64,000 nt of DNA from Closterium sp. Naga37s-1 (lineage: Eukaryota; Streptophyta; Zygnematophyceae; Desmidiales; Closteriaceae), in contig CANJKZ010000548.1 in NCBI GenBank assembly GCA_947471745.1, positions 389,862 through 453,861 of the forward strand, written 5' to 3'. Of this stretch, positions 1 through 10,745 are shown piece by piece (the stretch's first letter is position 1; each line of letters opens with the position of its first letter). Below the pieces are notes generated by a model, which did not search any database, was not told the DNA's origin, and worked only from the letters and a program-made list of their open reading frames with translations. A program made the translations under genes and the position numbers.

Positions 1-3000
1 CCAGTGGCAGCTCCAACTCCAGCAGCACCACCAGCTCCAGCAGCACCTCCAGCTGCACCAGAAGCGCCAAATCCAGCACCCACAGGAGCACCGGCTCCAG
101 CAGCACCTCCAGCTCCAGCACCCACAGCAGCTCCAGCTCCAGCAGGACCACCAGAAGACCCAGCAGCTCTAGCTCCAGTACCTCCAGCAGCACCTGCCCC
201 AGCAGCACCGCCAGCTCCAGCACCTCCAGCAGCTCCAGCTCAAGTAGCACCACCAGGCCCTGCAGCTTCAGTACCTCCAGTACGAGCACCTCCGGGACCT
301 GTGGCACCAGAACCCCCAGCAGCTCCAGCAGCAGCAGGACCTCCAGCGTCAGTAGCACCACCAGCTCTAGCAGCACGGCTCCAGCGCCGAGCAAACCACT
401 CGTGCAGCCGCTGTGGAGAAAGTGGCTCCCGCCGGGACGAAGCACCCGAGGGACCTCCAGGCGCAGCACCTCTAGACTCCACACGCGCAGGTTCAGCACC
501 CTCAGGCTCCGCACCCCCAGACTCAGCAACCCCAGGCTCAGCACCCCCAGTATCAGCACCCCCAGGCTCAGCACCCCGAGGCTCTACACGCTCAGGCTCA
601 GCACCCCCAGACCCGGCACCCAAAGGCTCAGCACCCCTAGCAGCACCAGAGTCAACAGCTACCTCGACAGGCTTGAGTGTGTCTACCTGGGACACACCTG
701 AGGGGGCTGGACCCTGAGGGGGGAGGGGGTCTACCGGGGGAGGGCCTGGCGTGAGGAAGAGCGGCGCGGGGGGGAGGTGGGCAGTGCGGTAGGGGAAGAG
801 ACGGTAGTAAGGAACCGACTCGCCAAACGTGACATCCTGAGAGGACAGATTACGGCGCGAGGTGGGGTGGTAAAACTGCCAACCAGGCGCGTCAGGGGGG
901 AAGCCAAGGAAGACGCAGGGAACAGCACGGGAGGACAGCTTGTCCGCAGACAAGTCGCGTACGAAAGCTCGAGATCCCCAGACACGGAACGCAGATGCAT
1001 CGCCAACCTTCCCCGTCCACCGCAGAGTAGGTGTGGTCTCCGGCACGGAGACCCGGGGCTGGAGGTTGATCTGATGCGCCGCGTACTGATCCGCGAACGG
1101 CCACAGAAAATGGATAGAAGCCGCATCGATCATGGACGTACGAGCGACGTCCATGACCATGCCAATGCGGCGCTCAGCAATCCCATTTTGCTGTGGGGAG
1201 GCCGGAAGCGTGAACGTCTGGCGGATGCCCTCCGCACGATAGAAGGCCTGCAGAAGGTCGGAGGAAAACTTTCCACCTCTGTCGGAGTGCAGATGCAGTA
1301 CAGGAAGGTCCGAGCCGAAACTCTCGCGGAGCTGACGACGGGCAGCGCAGATCCAGTCGATCAGCACCTCAGTGACCTCACCCTTGCGGCGCAAGGGGAA
1401 GACTGGGGTGTAACGCGAGTAGTCGTCAACGACCAGCAGAAAGTAGCGCTCGTGACCCTGTCCACGGACGTGGGATGGGCCCCACACGTCCATGTGAAGA
1501 GTCTGCAAGGGAGCCTCCGTGGGAGGAAACTCTGAGGAGTGAGGGGCGGCGCGCTGCCGACCCTCGACGCAAGGAACGCAGGTAGGGGCAGGTCCCAGGG
1601 GGAGGGGAGGGAGGGACCGGGGAAGACCAGTGACAAGGACACCGGAGGCCATGCCTCGGAGACGAGGCAGGGAGGGGTGACCAAGGCGGTGGTGCCAGAG
1701 GAGAGTCTGGTGAGACAGGAGGCGACACGAGCAGGGGGCAGACTCAGGACCAGACCGGGACGCTGCAGCAAACACCTGACCCGACGCAGCTACCTGACCA
1801 GACTCAGCAACCGGAGGAGACACGGTAGACAGGGTGTATAGGCTCGACCCAGGCTGACGAGTGAACGTGGCCAGGTGACGGCCCGTCCGAGTACACGAAC
1901 AGTGGGTCACCCGCTGACCTCCAGGAGTGAACTGGTCAGCCCAGGCGTCCTGAAGGTCAGCTTCACTCACCAATTTCGTGGAGAACGAGGGGAGGTGGAG
2001 GCCAGACAGAGAGCCAGACGGGACCGCCGGACACGGCAGGACCGTGGAGGAGTGCGCAAGGACCAGACCCCCAGAGGGGTCAGCCAAAGAGACTGCCACC
2101 GGCCGACTGAGCGGCGAGAATGTGATGCAGTCGCGAAAGAAGGAGCGGGAAGCACCCGAGTCAAGGGTGAATGTGTGTAAGGCCTGAGCCGACACGGTAC
2201 CTGAGAGAGCAGACTCACCAGTACCTGGGGTAGCATACTCACCAGCACCTGGAGCAGCAGACTCACTAGCACCTAGAGCAGGAGCCTCAATGCCTGGGTC
2301 GGGCGGAACACACAGGTAACAGTCACCCTCAGCACTAATTGACACAGCATACATAGCAGCAAGGATAGCATCATAATCAAGATCAAAGATAGCAACCCCC
2401 GACTTAAGCAGATCACCCCAGCGAGGGATCTCAGAGGAGTCGGGAAGCTGCGTACGCCAAGCGTCAGTCAGGCGGCCAAAGCACCGCAGTGTGGCGTGCG
2501 GTCCTCCACACGTCTCCCCACTGCGGTCGCCGGTGCGGAGAACTTAAGTGCAGGGACCAGCACCCCCAGACCTCCCACGCCCAGCGTACCACTCACGAAG
2601 CTGCTGGGGCGACAGGGTCTCACGAGGGCGCTGCTGCTGCTGGCGCTGTCTACCGCCAAAGCCTCCCCGCTGCACAGCGCCACCTCGACCAGCAACACCG
2701 CCGCCGCCACCCCCACCGCCGCCTCTGCCGCCGCCACCTCCACCCCCACTGCTGCTGCCTCCGCCGCCTCCACCTCCACTGCCGCCACCGGAGCCCCCAC
2801 TCCCGCCACCACCCCCACCTGCACCCCCACCCCCTCCGCCGCCTCCACCGCCACCACCGCCGCCCCCACCATCTCCTCCAGCACCCTTGCCCCCCTTGCT
2901 CCTACCGTTGCGACGCCTCCCACTAGGAGCAGACGTAGCGCCGACCGACTCGGTGCCAACGAGGTCGAGAGCAGCAGCAGAGGCAACAGAAGGCAAAAGG

Positions 3001-3677
3001 GGAACGGGGGAGCACCCCTCGAAGAAAGGGGCATGAGGGTCACCACGAGAGGCTCCTACAGCGACTATACTCTTCTCGGCTGCTAGGAGGCGCTCCTCGA
3101 GGAGGTCAACGGTGAGTGTGATGGGGCAAAGGGAGAGGAAGTGGTCCCTGACCGAGCGAAGGGAGTCAGGGAGCCAGGTGACAAGGTAGTAGAGAGTGAT
3201 GTACATAGGGGGGGGGGTCGCGGCGCAGAACTCGGCAGGAAGCGCAGCGCGGTAGCGGGTGTCACTAGTGCGGAGGTGCGTAATGAGGTCAGCGACTGTG
3301 GCAAAAGCGGCTAGGTCAGGGAACAGGTACGTCAGCATGAGGCGGCTTAGAGCAGCAGTGGCAGGGGAGGAGTAGCGCGCAACAACAGCGTCGTACAAAG
3401 TCCTAGCGGTCTTGTACTGGCTAAAGTGCGCGCGCTCGGCAGACGGCAGGTTACTACGAACGGCAAGACGGGCAGCAGCATCGCGTGTGGTCCACTGCGA
3501 GTGAACAATACTGTCAGCATCAGCAGCAGGTGCAGCAGAGGCGCTAGACGTGAGATCAAAAAGCGAGACTCTGTCCTTGTTATCGCACTGCAGAAACAGC
3601 TGCAGATCATCGACCCAGACCTCAAAATCGACCGCTCGACCCTCAGCATCGAAGGTAAGGACATTAGGGCTAGCCAT
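1..3677 (-). pseudogene. Copia gag-pol (copy 1), two nonsense codons, truncated by window
   Basis: Start ATG is at 3677. Gag (about 375 residues) opens with a conserved N-terminus (FDAEGRAVDFEVWVDDLQLF) and ends in a long Gly-rich tract. A stop (TAA at 2546-2544) replaces a Tyr codon present in copies 2 and 3 inside a Cys-containing segment. The same frame reopens at once and continues to 240 with protease (DSGAS), the GAG-pre-integrase motif HHRLGHPS, the integrase signatures HMDVWGP, SDRGG and QQNGIAERR, and a Gly/Ala/Glu-rich linker. A TGA at 242-240 interrupts the linker, which stays open in frame to base 1. Integrase carries SDRGGKF where copies 2 and 3 have SDRGGEF. Two nonsense codons and no frameshift imply modest age. 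Confidence 0.85.
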
Positions 3678-4547
3678 GACTGCAGGGGCAGCAGCAGTAG
3701 CAGTAGGAGCAGCGTGACTTGCAGGGGCGGCGCGGCTCAGTAGAGCAGTGCGAGTGCGGTGGTGCTCTTACCAGTGGCGGGAGGGGAGAGGCCGCGACTG
3801 GTGGGGCAGGGCCGTGGCGCACCAGCAGAGTAAGGGCCGCGACGAGGCGGCAGGGCAGGGCCGCGGCTCGGCTGCAGGACAGGGCCGCGGCTCGGCGACA
3901 GGACAGGGCCGCGCCAAGGCAGGTGGGCGGGGCCGCGACGGCGGGGCCGCAGCAGCGACAGCAGCGGCGGTCGCTCCGGCGGCTGGAGGCACGACGGCGG
4001 CAGCAGGGGCGGGCGACGGCTGGTGCTGCAGGGTAGGGGCCACGACGAAGGGGCGGGCAGGGCCGCGTCGAAAGGGGCGGGCAGGGCCGCGTCGAAGGGG
4101 CGGGTAGGGCCGCGTCGAAGGGGCGGGCAAGGCCACGTCGAAGGGGCGGGCAGGGCCGCGTCGAAGGGGCGGGCAAGGCCGCGTAGGGCCGCGACGAAGT
4201 GGCGGGCGGGCCGCGAAGGGCCACGACGAAGGGGCGGGCGGGCCGCGCCGGGCCGCGACGAAGGGGCGGGCTGGCCGCGCAGGGCCGCGACGAAGGGGCG
4301 GGCGAGCCGCTCAGGGCCGCGACGAAGAGGAGGGGCGGGCGGGCCGTGACCAAGGGGCGGGCGAGCCGCTAAGGGCCGCGTAAGGGCAGCAGGGCGGGCC
4401 TCTAAGGGCCGCGACGTCAGGGCAGGCCGCTAAGGGCGGCCGTAGGGTAGAGCCCGAGGCGCGCTTCGGGCAGGGCAGGAAAAGAAAGTTTTCAGGTGGT
4501 GGGCCCTTAAAAAAAAACGGTCCCACTAGGGAACCCGCTCTATACAA
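3678..4547 (-). repeat. GC-rich 5' leader of Copia copy 1 with 23-bp tandem repeat
   Basis: The stretch between the LTR and the gag ATG is non-coding and repetitive. Around 4068-4190 a 23-bp unit (on the plus strand GGGCCGCGTCGAAGGGGCGG plus GCA) recurs with small changes, and looser relatives continue to about 4440. At its upstream end, the segment rich in TTCCCTAGTGGGA and GGGCCCACCACC is homologous to the leaders of copies 2 and 3. The primer-binding site next to the LTR reads TTGTATAGAGCGGG, a decayed form of the TGGTATC-type site in copy 2. Confidence 0.7.
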
Positions 4548-4893
4548 TGTCAGAATCCCAGCCACTAGACCACTAGGATAAAAGGGCTTCTTAAGTAGCG
4601 GGTCAGTGCGCCCATAACCCCCCAGGCCAACGTGCCTGTAACCCTTCCCTACGATCAATCGGGGATCACCAGTGGACCTCTGACACCCCCCCGCACTGGG
4701 ATGCCCGAAGTGCATACACCGGGATTCAAACCCGAGACCTTCGCTCTGATACCATGTCAGTATCCCAACCACTAGACCATTGGGATAAAAGGGCTTGTTT
4801 CATTAGCGGGTCAGTGCATCCAAAACCCCCCAGGCTAACATGCCTATAACCCCCCAAGGATCAAGGGGATCTCACAGTGCAGCTCTACTGACA
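4548..4893 (-). mobile_element. Tandem short LTRs with 69-bp interior (TRIM-like)
   Basis: On the minus strand two related LTRs lie in tandem: 4893-4755 (139 bp) and 4685-4548 (138 bp). Both start TGTCAG and end CTGACA. The 69 bp between them begins with TGGTATCAGAGCGAAGG, a primer-binding site for initiator tRNA-Met, and ends in GTGCGGGGGGG, a polypurine-like tract. A nearly identical end (GTGTGGGGGGG) also precedes the first LTR. This is the LTR-PBS-PPT-LTR plan of a terminal-repeat retrotransposon in miniature, perhaps the remnant of a longer tandem array. The inner LTR also serves as the 5' LTR of Copia copy 1. Confidence 0.7.
4738..4754 (-). promoter_or_regulatory. Primer-binding site (initiator tRNA-Met type)
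   Basis: Immediately downstream of the outer LTR the minus strand reads TGGTATCAGAGC, the canonical plant-retrotransposon primer site complementary to the 3' end of initiator methionyl-tRNA. Inside it follows a T-arm-like GGGTTTGAATCCC, which I do not interpret as a tRNA gene because no other tRNA arms are present. Confidence 0.75.
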
Positions 4894-4919
4894 CCCCCCC
4901 ACACTGGGAGGCCCAGGAC

Positions 4920-7900
4920 TGAGTGCAGCGGCAATGGCCTGCATGTGCATATGTGTGCCTCCTGTAATAGTAATTCCCACAGCAAGGTGTAGCCCGGTAC
5001 CCAGATGCGATCGGTGCCGGCTTCTACGTAATACACCCCTCGTGCCGCTGCAAACAGCTGCGAGTTTCCCCCTGTGAAGAACGGGTTTGTGTGGTAACCG
5101 TGGGTGAATAGGGCAGTGAGGATCGGGCTGGTTTGGGCGAGTAGTATCGCGTGAATTTGGGCAGTCGGGCGGGTTAGTGCGTCGGCGATGTTGGAAGCCC
5201 CCTTTTTGTAGTGACCTATAGTGAAAATTGGACTCCATGAAGTCGAGCCAGCGGATCTGACGTGGGTTGAGGTTGGGTTGTGCGCGAAGGTGCTGTAGGA
5301 ATCTGTGGCCTGTCCGTACTGTCACGTCTGCGCCGGTCAAGTAACAGCGCTATACCTTGAACGTGCACGATCGCGAGCATTTCGCGGTCGTGTATCGGGA
5401 ATTTTTTTTTTTTGGGTGGGTGCAGCTTTCATGACTCGTGTGCGATGGGTTGTAGGCCGTTGCCGAAATCCTGTAGCAGTACGGCTCCGATGGCAAAGCT
5501 GCTGGCGTCGGTAACCACTTTGAATGGGCGTTGTAGGTCGGTGATGCGTAGCATGGGCCGTGAACAAAGAATATTTTTCAGGGCAGAGAAGGCAGCATGT
5601 TCTTCCCCCCCCACGTAAACCCGACCCGACCCCCTTTTGTAGTAAGTCCGTCAGTGGGGCAGTTAACTGTGCCATGTCGGGGACGAACCGACGGACATAG
5701 TTAACAAACCCCAAAAAACTCTGTGATTCCGTGATGATTGTCAGGGTGTGCCATGCCTTTACGGTATCCAGCTTTTTCGAGTCTATTTCAACCCCAGCTT
5801 CCGAAATGACGTGTCCCAAAAATTATAGCCTGTACTGAAAAAACTCCCACTTGGAACCCTTTGTCAGTAGCCGATGCTCGTCTACAGTTTTAAATACTGC
5901 TTCCAGATCTGCTAAGTGCTGATGCTTGTCCCAGCTGTAAACTAAGATGTCGTCGAGGTAAATTATGAAACATTTATCTAAAAGTGGCAGAAACGCCTCG
6001 TTCATCGTCATTTGAAGTGTCGCGGGCGCATTGGTCAGCCCGAATGGCATCACTGTGTACTTGAAGGATCCGTACCTAGTTCTAAAAGTTGTCTTGGCGC
6101 AGCCTGTCGGTTCCACTCGAATCTGGTGGTAACCACCGCGTAAGTCGATTTTAGCAAAACACCCGCAGTTGATCGATCAGTTCGCAGTTGATCAGCGCGT
6201 GGATGGGGTATTGCGACTTGATTGTTGTGAAACCCTCTGTCATCTTTTCGGTGTGAACAGTATCGGTGCGGCGAATGGCGATGATCTCGGTCTGATGGAC
6301 ATTTTTTCCAGTAGGCAATCGAGCTCCTTCCTCAATTCGTCTAGCTCGGGTTGTGTCTGTCGGAACTATCGGTGTACGGTTGGCTGTTGTGAGGATCGAA
6401 GGAACTGGTTCAGAAATTATGACATGATCACCTAAGTACAAGACGAGGCTATATATAGGCTCGACATATAGGCAGTAACCCGGGTGTTACTAGAAGGTTC
6501 CGCGGGTCGCGAAGCGTCCCGAACGGGTCTTTCCCGAATTCGGTAGAAGGCAATTCGGTGGCAACCGAAAAGCCTAGAATTCGGTGCACTCAACCTATTT
6601 CGGTGCCTATAACTATAATAACTATGGTCCAGCAACGAAACTAGGAAATCAAGCAAAATCATGCAAGATAAAACAAAGCTAAGCTAGATAATGCATAATA
6701 AAGAAGAATCAAGCAAGTAAAGTCCAGCAATGCCGTCGTACTCTCACAGCTGTGCCCCCGGCTCTAATTCTATGTGGTGGCCGTGTGCTCGCTGAAGTGG
6801 CAGTCCCTCCGATAAGTCATCGGGAAAAATCACGGGGTACCATTTCACTAACTCCTGTAGTTCTGGCGGTATGGCTGCCAGCGGTGTCCGAAAATCGATC
6901 GGCTTTTCGGCTTCTCCCAGTTCCGTGCGTACACGTCAGTTCCTGAAATGACAACCCGTTTCATCGTGATGGCGTTGACGTGGATCGTTGAAGACTCATG
7001 CGACTGACAGAAGGTAGTGCGACCCAGTTACAGTTGCTTCGCACAGTGTAGCTACCTATGGTCCAATCAATACGCGGTTTGTAGCCTCGCAGCCAATCAC
7101 GTCCCAGTAAATGGTCGTGCCCATCCAGCGTCGTCGTGAGCATTTATTGTGTAAACCCAAAGTTCCCCCCACAACGAACCTTCACTCTCCATCTTCTCCC
7201 TTATAGCCAGCAGCGTGCCGTCAACTAAGCGTGCGTCGATCTCCGGTAAGCAGCGGCTAAGTGTCAGTTGCAGCTTCCTCGCAGTTGCGGTATTAACTCA
7301 ACTTTGGCTATCTCCTCCGTCAATAAAAATCTTCACTGCTGTCCCATGTATTTTCCCGTAAATCAGTATTGGGCAATCTGTCGCTGTACCCTCCCTATTC
7401 AACCGAGCCTGATCGATTGCATGAATCGGTACTGTCACTCGGTGAGGGTCGGTGGGTCGGGCGAGCAGTGAGTCTCGTCAGTAGTGGGCCCGTACTCTAC
7501 TGACTGCTGGCGTTTCCCTGCCTTCCATACTCCCTCCCCTGCTCTGCTCCACAGCACCTTAGCTCCTCTGGGCATTCGTTCTTACGATGGCCGAGCCTGT
7601 TGCACGCGAAACAACGCCCCTTATACGGCGCGACAGTTGCATTCGTTGCAACGACGTGTACAGTGGTGTGCTCGGTCGGCCCCCGAGTACGATGTCCGTA
7701 GTGGTAGGACCCTGGCCTCAAACGGCGTAGAATATCGATCTTCTCGGCGAGCTCCAGGATTTCGTTGAAATTAGAAATTCCGCGGAGTAGGATTTCCTGT
7801 GAAAATTCCCACTTCAAGCCGCCGACATAGCGATCCACTCACTCCGCTTCGTGCATGTAGCCGACCTATTCGCACAGCGCTGGTGTAGTCTTGGACGAAC

Positions 7901-8671
7901 CCAAGCTGTCACCAAGTGGGCAGATTCTGGCGTGCAGAAATCGAAGCCGCGATCGGCTCGAAGCGCGGCCGAAGCCCTGCGCACCACACATCTCACGTGC
8001 TGTATTGGGCGGTTTCGCATAACGAACTCCAATTTACGGCTGGCTCCGAGGGCCTTTCCCCTTGCAACAGTGGCTTGTAGGTGCTCGGCAACGTTATGAT
8101 AACTCGCCACTAGTCCATGGCGGGCCCGCGCAGCAAGGGAACGGCGTACCGAATCTTCGCTGTATCTGACGTAACGTAGTTCACGTAAAAAAAATACGTT
8201 CATTATGAAGACCCACGATTGAACCGTCAGACCCCCACGCTGGCTAGGACCAAATCAGGGCTGGCGTTGCGGCTTGAGCGGCATTGGCTTATCGATGTCA
8301 TGGTTGCCGACAGGAGCCGCAATGCTGACATGACGGCAGGCTTCGCGAGGTGTGTTTGTGCCCGACATCTCCATGGCTTGTTCTATTCCCGGCATGGATT
8401 GGGTGGCGCCATCACTGATTACGCCAGAGCACTGTCTCACGCCATCATGTTGCGACAGTGTTCCGGATGACATGATATTTGGTTCCTAAGACAGTGCATG
8501 TGCATTTGTTGGTGCTGGTGCTGGCGCATTCGCCGATGGTTGCTAGCGCGCAAAGTCGCGTTCCGCCGTGAGTGTCGCGATTTTGAGCGAGGATTCCTCG
8601 AGTTGGCGCATTAACTCATCGATGCGTTCTTGCGTCAATGTCGTGAGCTGAATGCAGCCGGATTCGTCCAT
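4920..8671 (-). pseudogene. Ty3/gypsy gag-pol, multiply frameshifted
   Basis: Gag begins MDESGCIQLTTLTQERIDEL at 8671, a helical start of about 43 codons before the first stop. A CCHC knuckle (CFACNRLGHRKNEC) lies near 7625-7580. Protease remnant HDHLLGRDWLRG is near 7120-7075, reverse transcriptase with PFGLTNAPAT and YLDDILVYS at 6060-5935, a FLGFVNYVRRFVPD segment near 5725-5680, and RNase H (VVTDASSFAIGAVLLQDFG) near 5520-5465. The tail near 5210-5160 keeps YKKGASNIADALTRP in one frame. Domain order gag-PR-RT-RH is typical of Ty3/gypsy. Several frameshifts separate the pieces, so no long protein can be made. Confidence 0.8.
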
Positions 8672-8841
8672 GGCGGGGGTGTCGGGCTAGCTCAGCGAGA
8701 GCCTCTGCCGCAGCTGAGTGTGCTTACAAGAGAACACACGATTAGCGGTGCTTGTTCCGCTTAGGGACGTCTACCCCTCCAAAATTTGAGATAATGTGGG
8801 AAGAGAAGGTGCAAAAAAGGGCCTTAGCTCTGAATACCAAG

Positions 8842-9238
8842 TGTTACGAGTGCATTTGAGTGAGCGAACGAAGGTTGCACTATCGAAGCAAGAGTACAAT
8901 GAGCGAAGGAATTGAGCGAATGTTATATAGCAAAACTAGCGTGGTAACAGTAACACGCGGACTATGGGGTGCGCAACGGGCATGTGCCGAGGTTGGGAAT
9001 TGTCGAGGCGGAGGACCATAGTGCGGGTTACCAACCGAACCGTGAGGTTCGGTCGCGATGTGAACAGTGGCGGGAACAGTGGTCGAGGCGAGTGTCGCGA
9101 GTGGTAACGTTTTGCTGTAGGGTGCTGTTGGCAGGAACAGTTATGTATGCGGTAAGCATGGGTGCAAAGTAAGGAAATGAATTTTCCTTACAGCAGACAA
9201 CCGTACCGACTGATGACTGACCAAGACCGTACGTTACA
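8842..9238 (-). repeat. 5' LTR of the minus-strand Ty3/gypsy element
   Basis: On the minus strand the repeat starts TGTAACGTACGG and ends CACTCGTAACA, followed at once by the primer site. A TATA box (TATATAAC on the minus strand, about 8929-8922) lies about 80 bp from the 3' end, as expected for an LTR promoter. The partner LTR is not in the window, so the outer boundary is inferred from the TG...CA ends and from the adjoining Copia LTR. Confidence 0.65.
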
Positions 9239-9409
9239 CGCTAGTAGAAGGAGATTGAAAGTCAACAGTTGACAGTCAACTCTACTACCGCACGCCATAT
9301 ATGAATGTAACGCGATAGTAGTTAGAACGCAACTTCCTTATGATGTAGTGAGCCATTGTGATACCTTCGGGAACGCTAGTATAACTTTTCGATTATTCCA
9401 ACACTCCCT

Positions 9410-10396
9410 TCATTTATGAAGGTATGGCACCTGGGACTTCTTGATGACCTCGCACAATTTGGCGTAGTGCCGAAACTTCTGACGTGGAAGTTTTTTCATC
9501 GGGAAGTCAGCTGCCATATTGGTAGTAGGACATTAGGTGGGGTCGATCTTGCCTTTTGTCAATCTTGTCATTTACGAAGAAGTAACGGAGCGAGCTGTCC
9601 ATCTTGCGATTGACGAAGCCGGAATTGTTTGCGATTTTTGTCGCACTCTGGCTGTCGTAGAGTAACTTGAAGGACTCGTTCATCGTCACTTTTGCTTCAT
9701 GGAGAAGTTCCATCAAGTAGAGTCCTTCGCGAACTGCTGCACTGGCGGCGATGAATTTGGCTCTGGTTCACGAAAGGGCAATGATCCTGCTTCTGTGAGT
9801 TCTAGGACACGCGTTTAGCAATCTCGAGTCTGAAGATGAATCCAGTGCAAAGTGTCTGTTGTCAAGGTCTCCAGCTTGATCGACATCGACATAGCCTTTT
9901 AGCTAAAGAGTAGCAATTAGGTTTGCCGTGTAGGTTAGCCTGATGTCAGGTGTAGAGATGACGTATTGTAGCGACGTAGTTCCGTCAGATTCTCCCATTC
10001 GTGTCGTTTCAGGTACTAGGCGAGCTGGCTGGTAAACAGTAGGCACCCCAGCTGCTACTGGTAGAGCTGATGATCCATGGCAGAGGGCGGAGTGGTGTTA
10101 AGAGTGTCTCCTCGAGGAGGAATGCGAAATGGAGTGGAGAGGTCGATGAGGGCGATGGCGAATCTCTTCGCAAGTATCTCGGCGTATTCAATTGGTGTAG
10201 AGGTGTATGATGTTGGCATATTGAATGTCAAGAAGCGATTGAGGGGCTCCACTCCGCTCCTAAAATAGTGCAAGGCGTCAACGTAGGCAAAAAGTAGGAT
10301 AAAGTGGCCACGAGACTTGAGGCGATACATGCCTTGGTTGTGAGGAATTGCTTGAAGCCGAGCGAGATGAGTACGTTGTGCATATACTGCTCTCAT

Positions 10397-10455
<59 letters not shown>

Positions 10456-10745
10456 GGGGGGGAGAGGGACTGCTTGATGCCGTAGAGTGTTTTTTGGAGT
10501 AGGCAAACCTTGGATGCGTCTTTTTCAAAGGCATGAGGCTGCTTGACGTAGGTAATGGCGCCAACGATGGTGTAGAGGAACGCTTTTTTTACATCGATCT
10601 GGCGAAGGCCTAGATGCTTGGCGGAGGTGATTTAGAGCAGAATCCGAATTGGAAGTGTGGCGGCTGACAGGTGCGAACGTTTGATCGTAGTCGACGTCGT
10701 GACATTGTTTGAATCCGCGGACCACCAAGCGTGCTTCGTTTTTGT
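9410..10745 (-). pseudogene. Copia RT/RNase H remnant
   Basis: Recognisable pieces on the minus strand are NEARLVVRGFKQ and VDYDQTFAPVS (RT N-terminal part, near 10730-10660), LLFAYVDALHY where active elements have YVDD (near 10300-10265), YDSQSATKIANN (RNase H, near 9660-9625), and the C-terminal AADFPMKKLPRQKF ending at 9410. Frameshifts, the altered YVDD and a 58-nt homopolymer inside RT show that it is dead. Confidence 0.7.
10397..10454. repeat. Poly(G) run of 58 nt
   Basis: An uninterrupted run of 58 G on the plus strand sits in the Copia relic RT region, followed by one A and seven more G. It breaks the RT reading frame. Length may be affected by sequencing or assembly. Confidence 0.9.

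Larger units (their letters stand above)
1..4685 (-). mobile_element. Ty1/Copia LTR retrotransposon, copy 1 (3' part outside window)
   Basis: Read on the minus strand, this holds a 138-bp 5' LTR (4685 to 4548), a primer-site-like stretch, a GC-rich leader, and a gag-protease-integrase frame that runs off the window edge before the reverse transcriptase. The protein and leader layout closely match copies 2 and 3 (13580-20910 and 42195-49463), but the LTR is a different sequence, so this is a related, older subfamily. Two in-frame stops make it defective. The 3' LTR and target-site duplication are not visible. Confidence 0.85.
4920..9238 (-). mobile_element. Ty3/gypsy LTR retrotransposon, 5' half, minus strand
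   Basis: Read leftward: a 397-bp LTR (9238-8842), a primer site (TTGGTATTCAGAGC at about 8841-8828), a gag start at 8671, a zinc knuckle, an aspartic protease, reverse transcriptase, RNase H, and then an abrupt end near 4920 at the start of the integrase N-terminal domain, where the TRIM-like/Copia copy 1 sequence begins. Many frameshifts and stops mark it as inactive. The integrase, 3' end and 3' LTR are missing from the window; they may lie beyond the Copia insertion, to the left of base 1. Confidence 0.8.
9239..10745 (-). mobile_element. Ty1/Copia relic (RT, RNase H and 3' LTR)
   Basis: This is a different Copia lineage from copies 1-4. On the minus strand reverse transcriptase fragments are followed by RNase H, a stop at 9412-9410, a purine-rich GAAGGGAGTG, and an LTR beginning TGTTGGAATAATCG at 9403. 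That is the usual start of plant Copia LTRs. The LTR is cut at 9239 by the gypsy LTR, so the gypsy element inserted into it. The right-hand limit against the plus-strand gypsy gag is uncertain (10.73-10.86 kb). Confidence 0.7.

Noticed and set aside
4-717. A plus-strand Ala/Pro-rich frame at the window start
   Set aside because: It is the antisense shadow of the Gly/Ala/Glu-rich Copia linker on the minus strand.
777-1535. A 252-codon plus-strand frame
   Set aside because: It lies fully opposite the Copia integrase, and equivalent antisense frames appear opposite copies 2 and 3.
2548-3036. Poly-Pro frame on the plus strand opposite Copia gag
   Set aside because: It is the complement of the poly-Gly tract in gag copy 1, not a separate protein.
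4686-4754. T-arm-like GGGTTTGAATCCC next to TGGTATCAGAGC, suggesting a tRNA gene
   Set aside because: No acceptor, D or anticodon arm can be formed around it; the TGGTATCAGAGC is a retrotransposon primer site.
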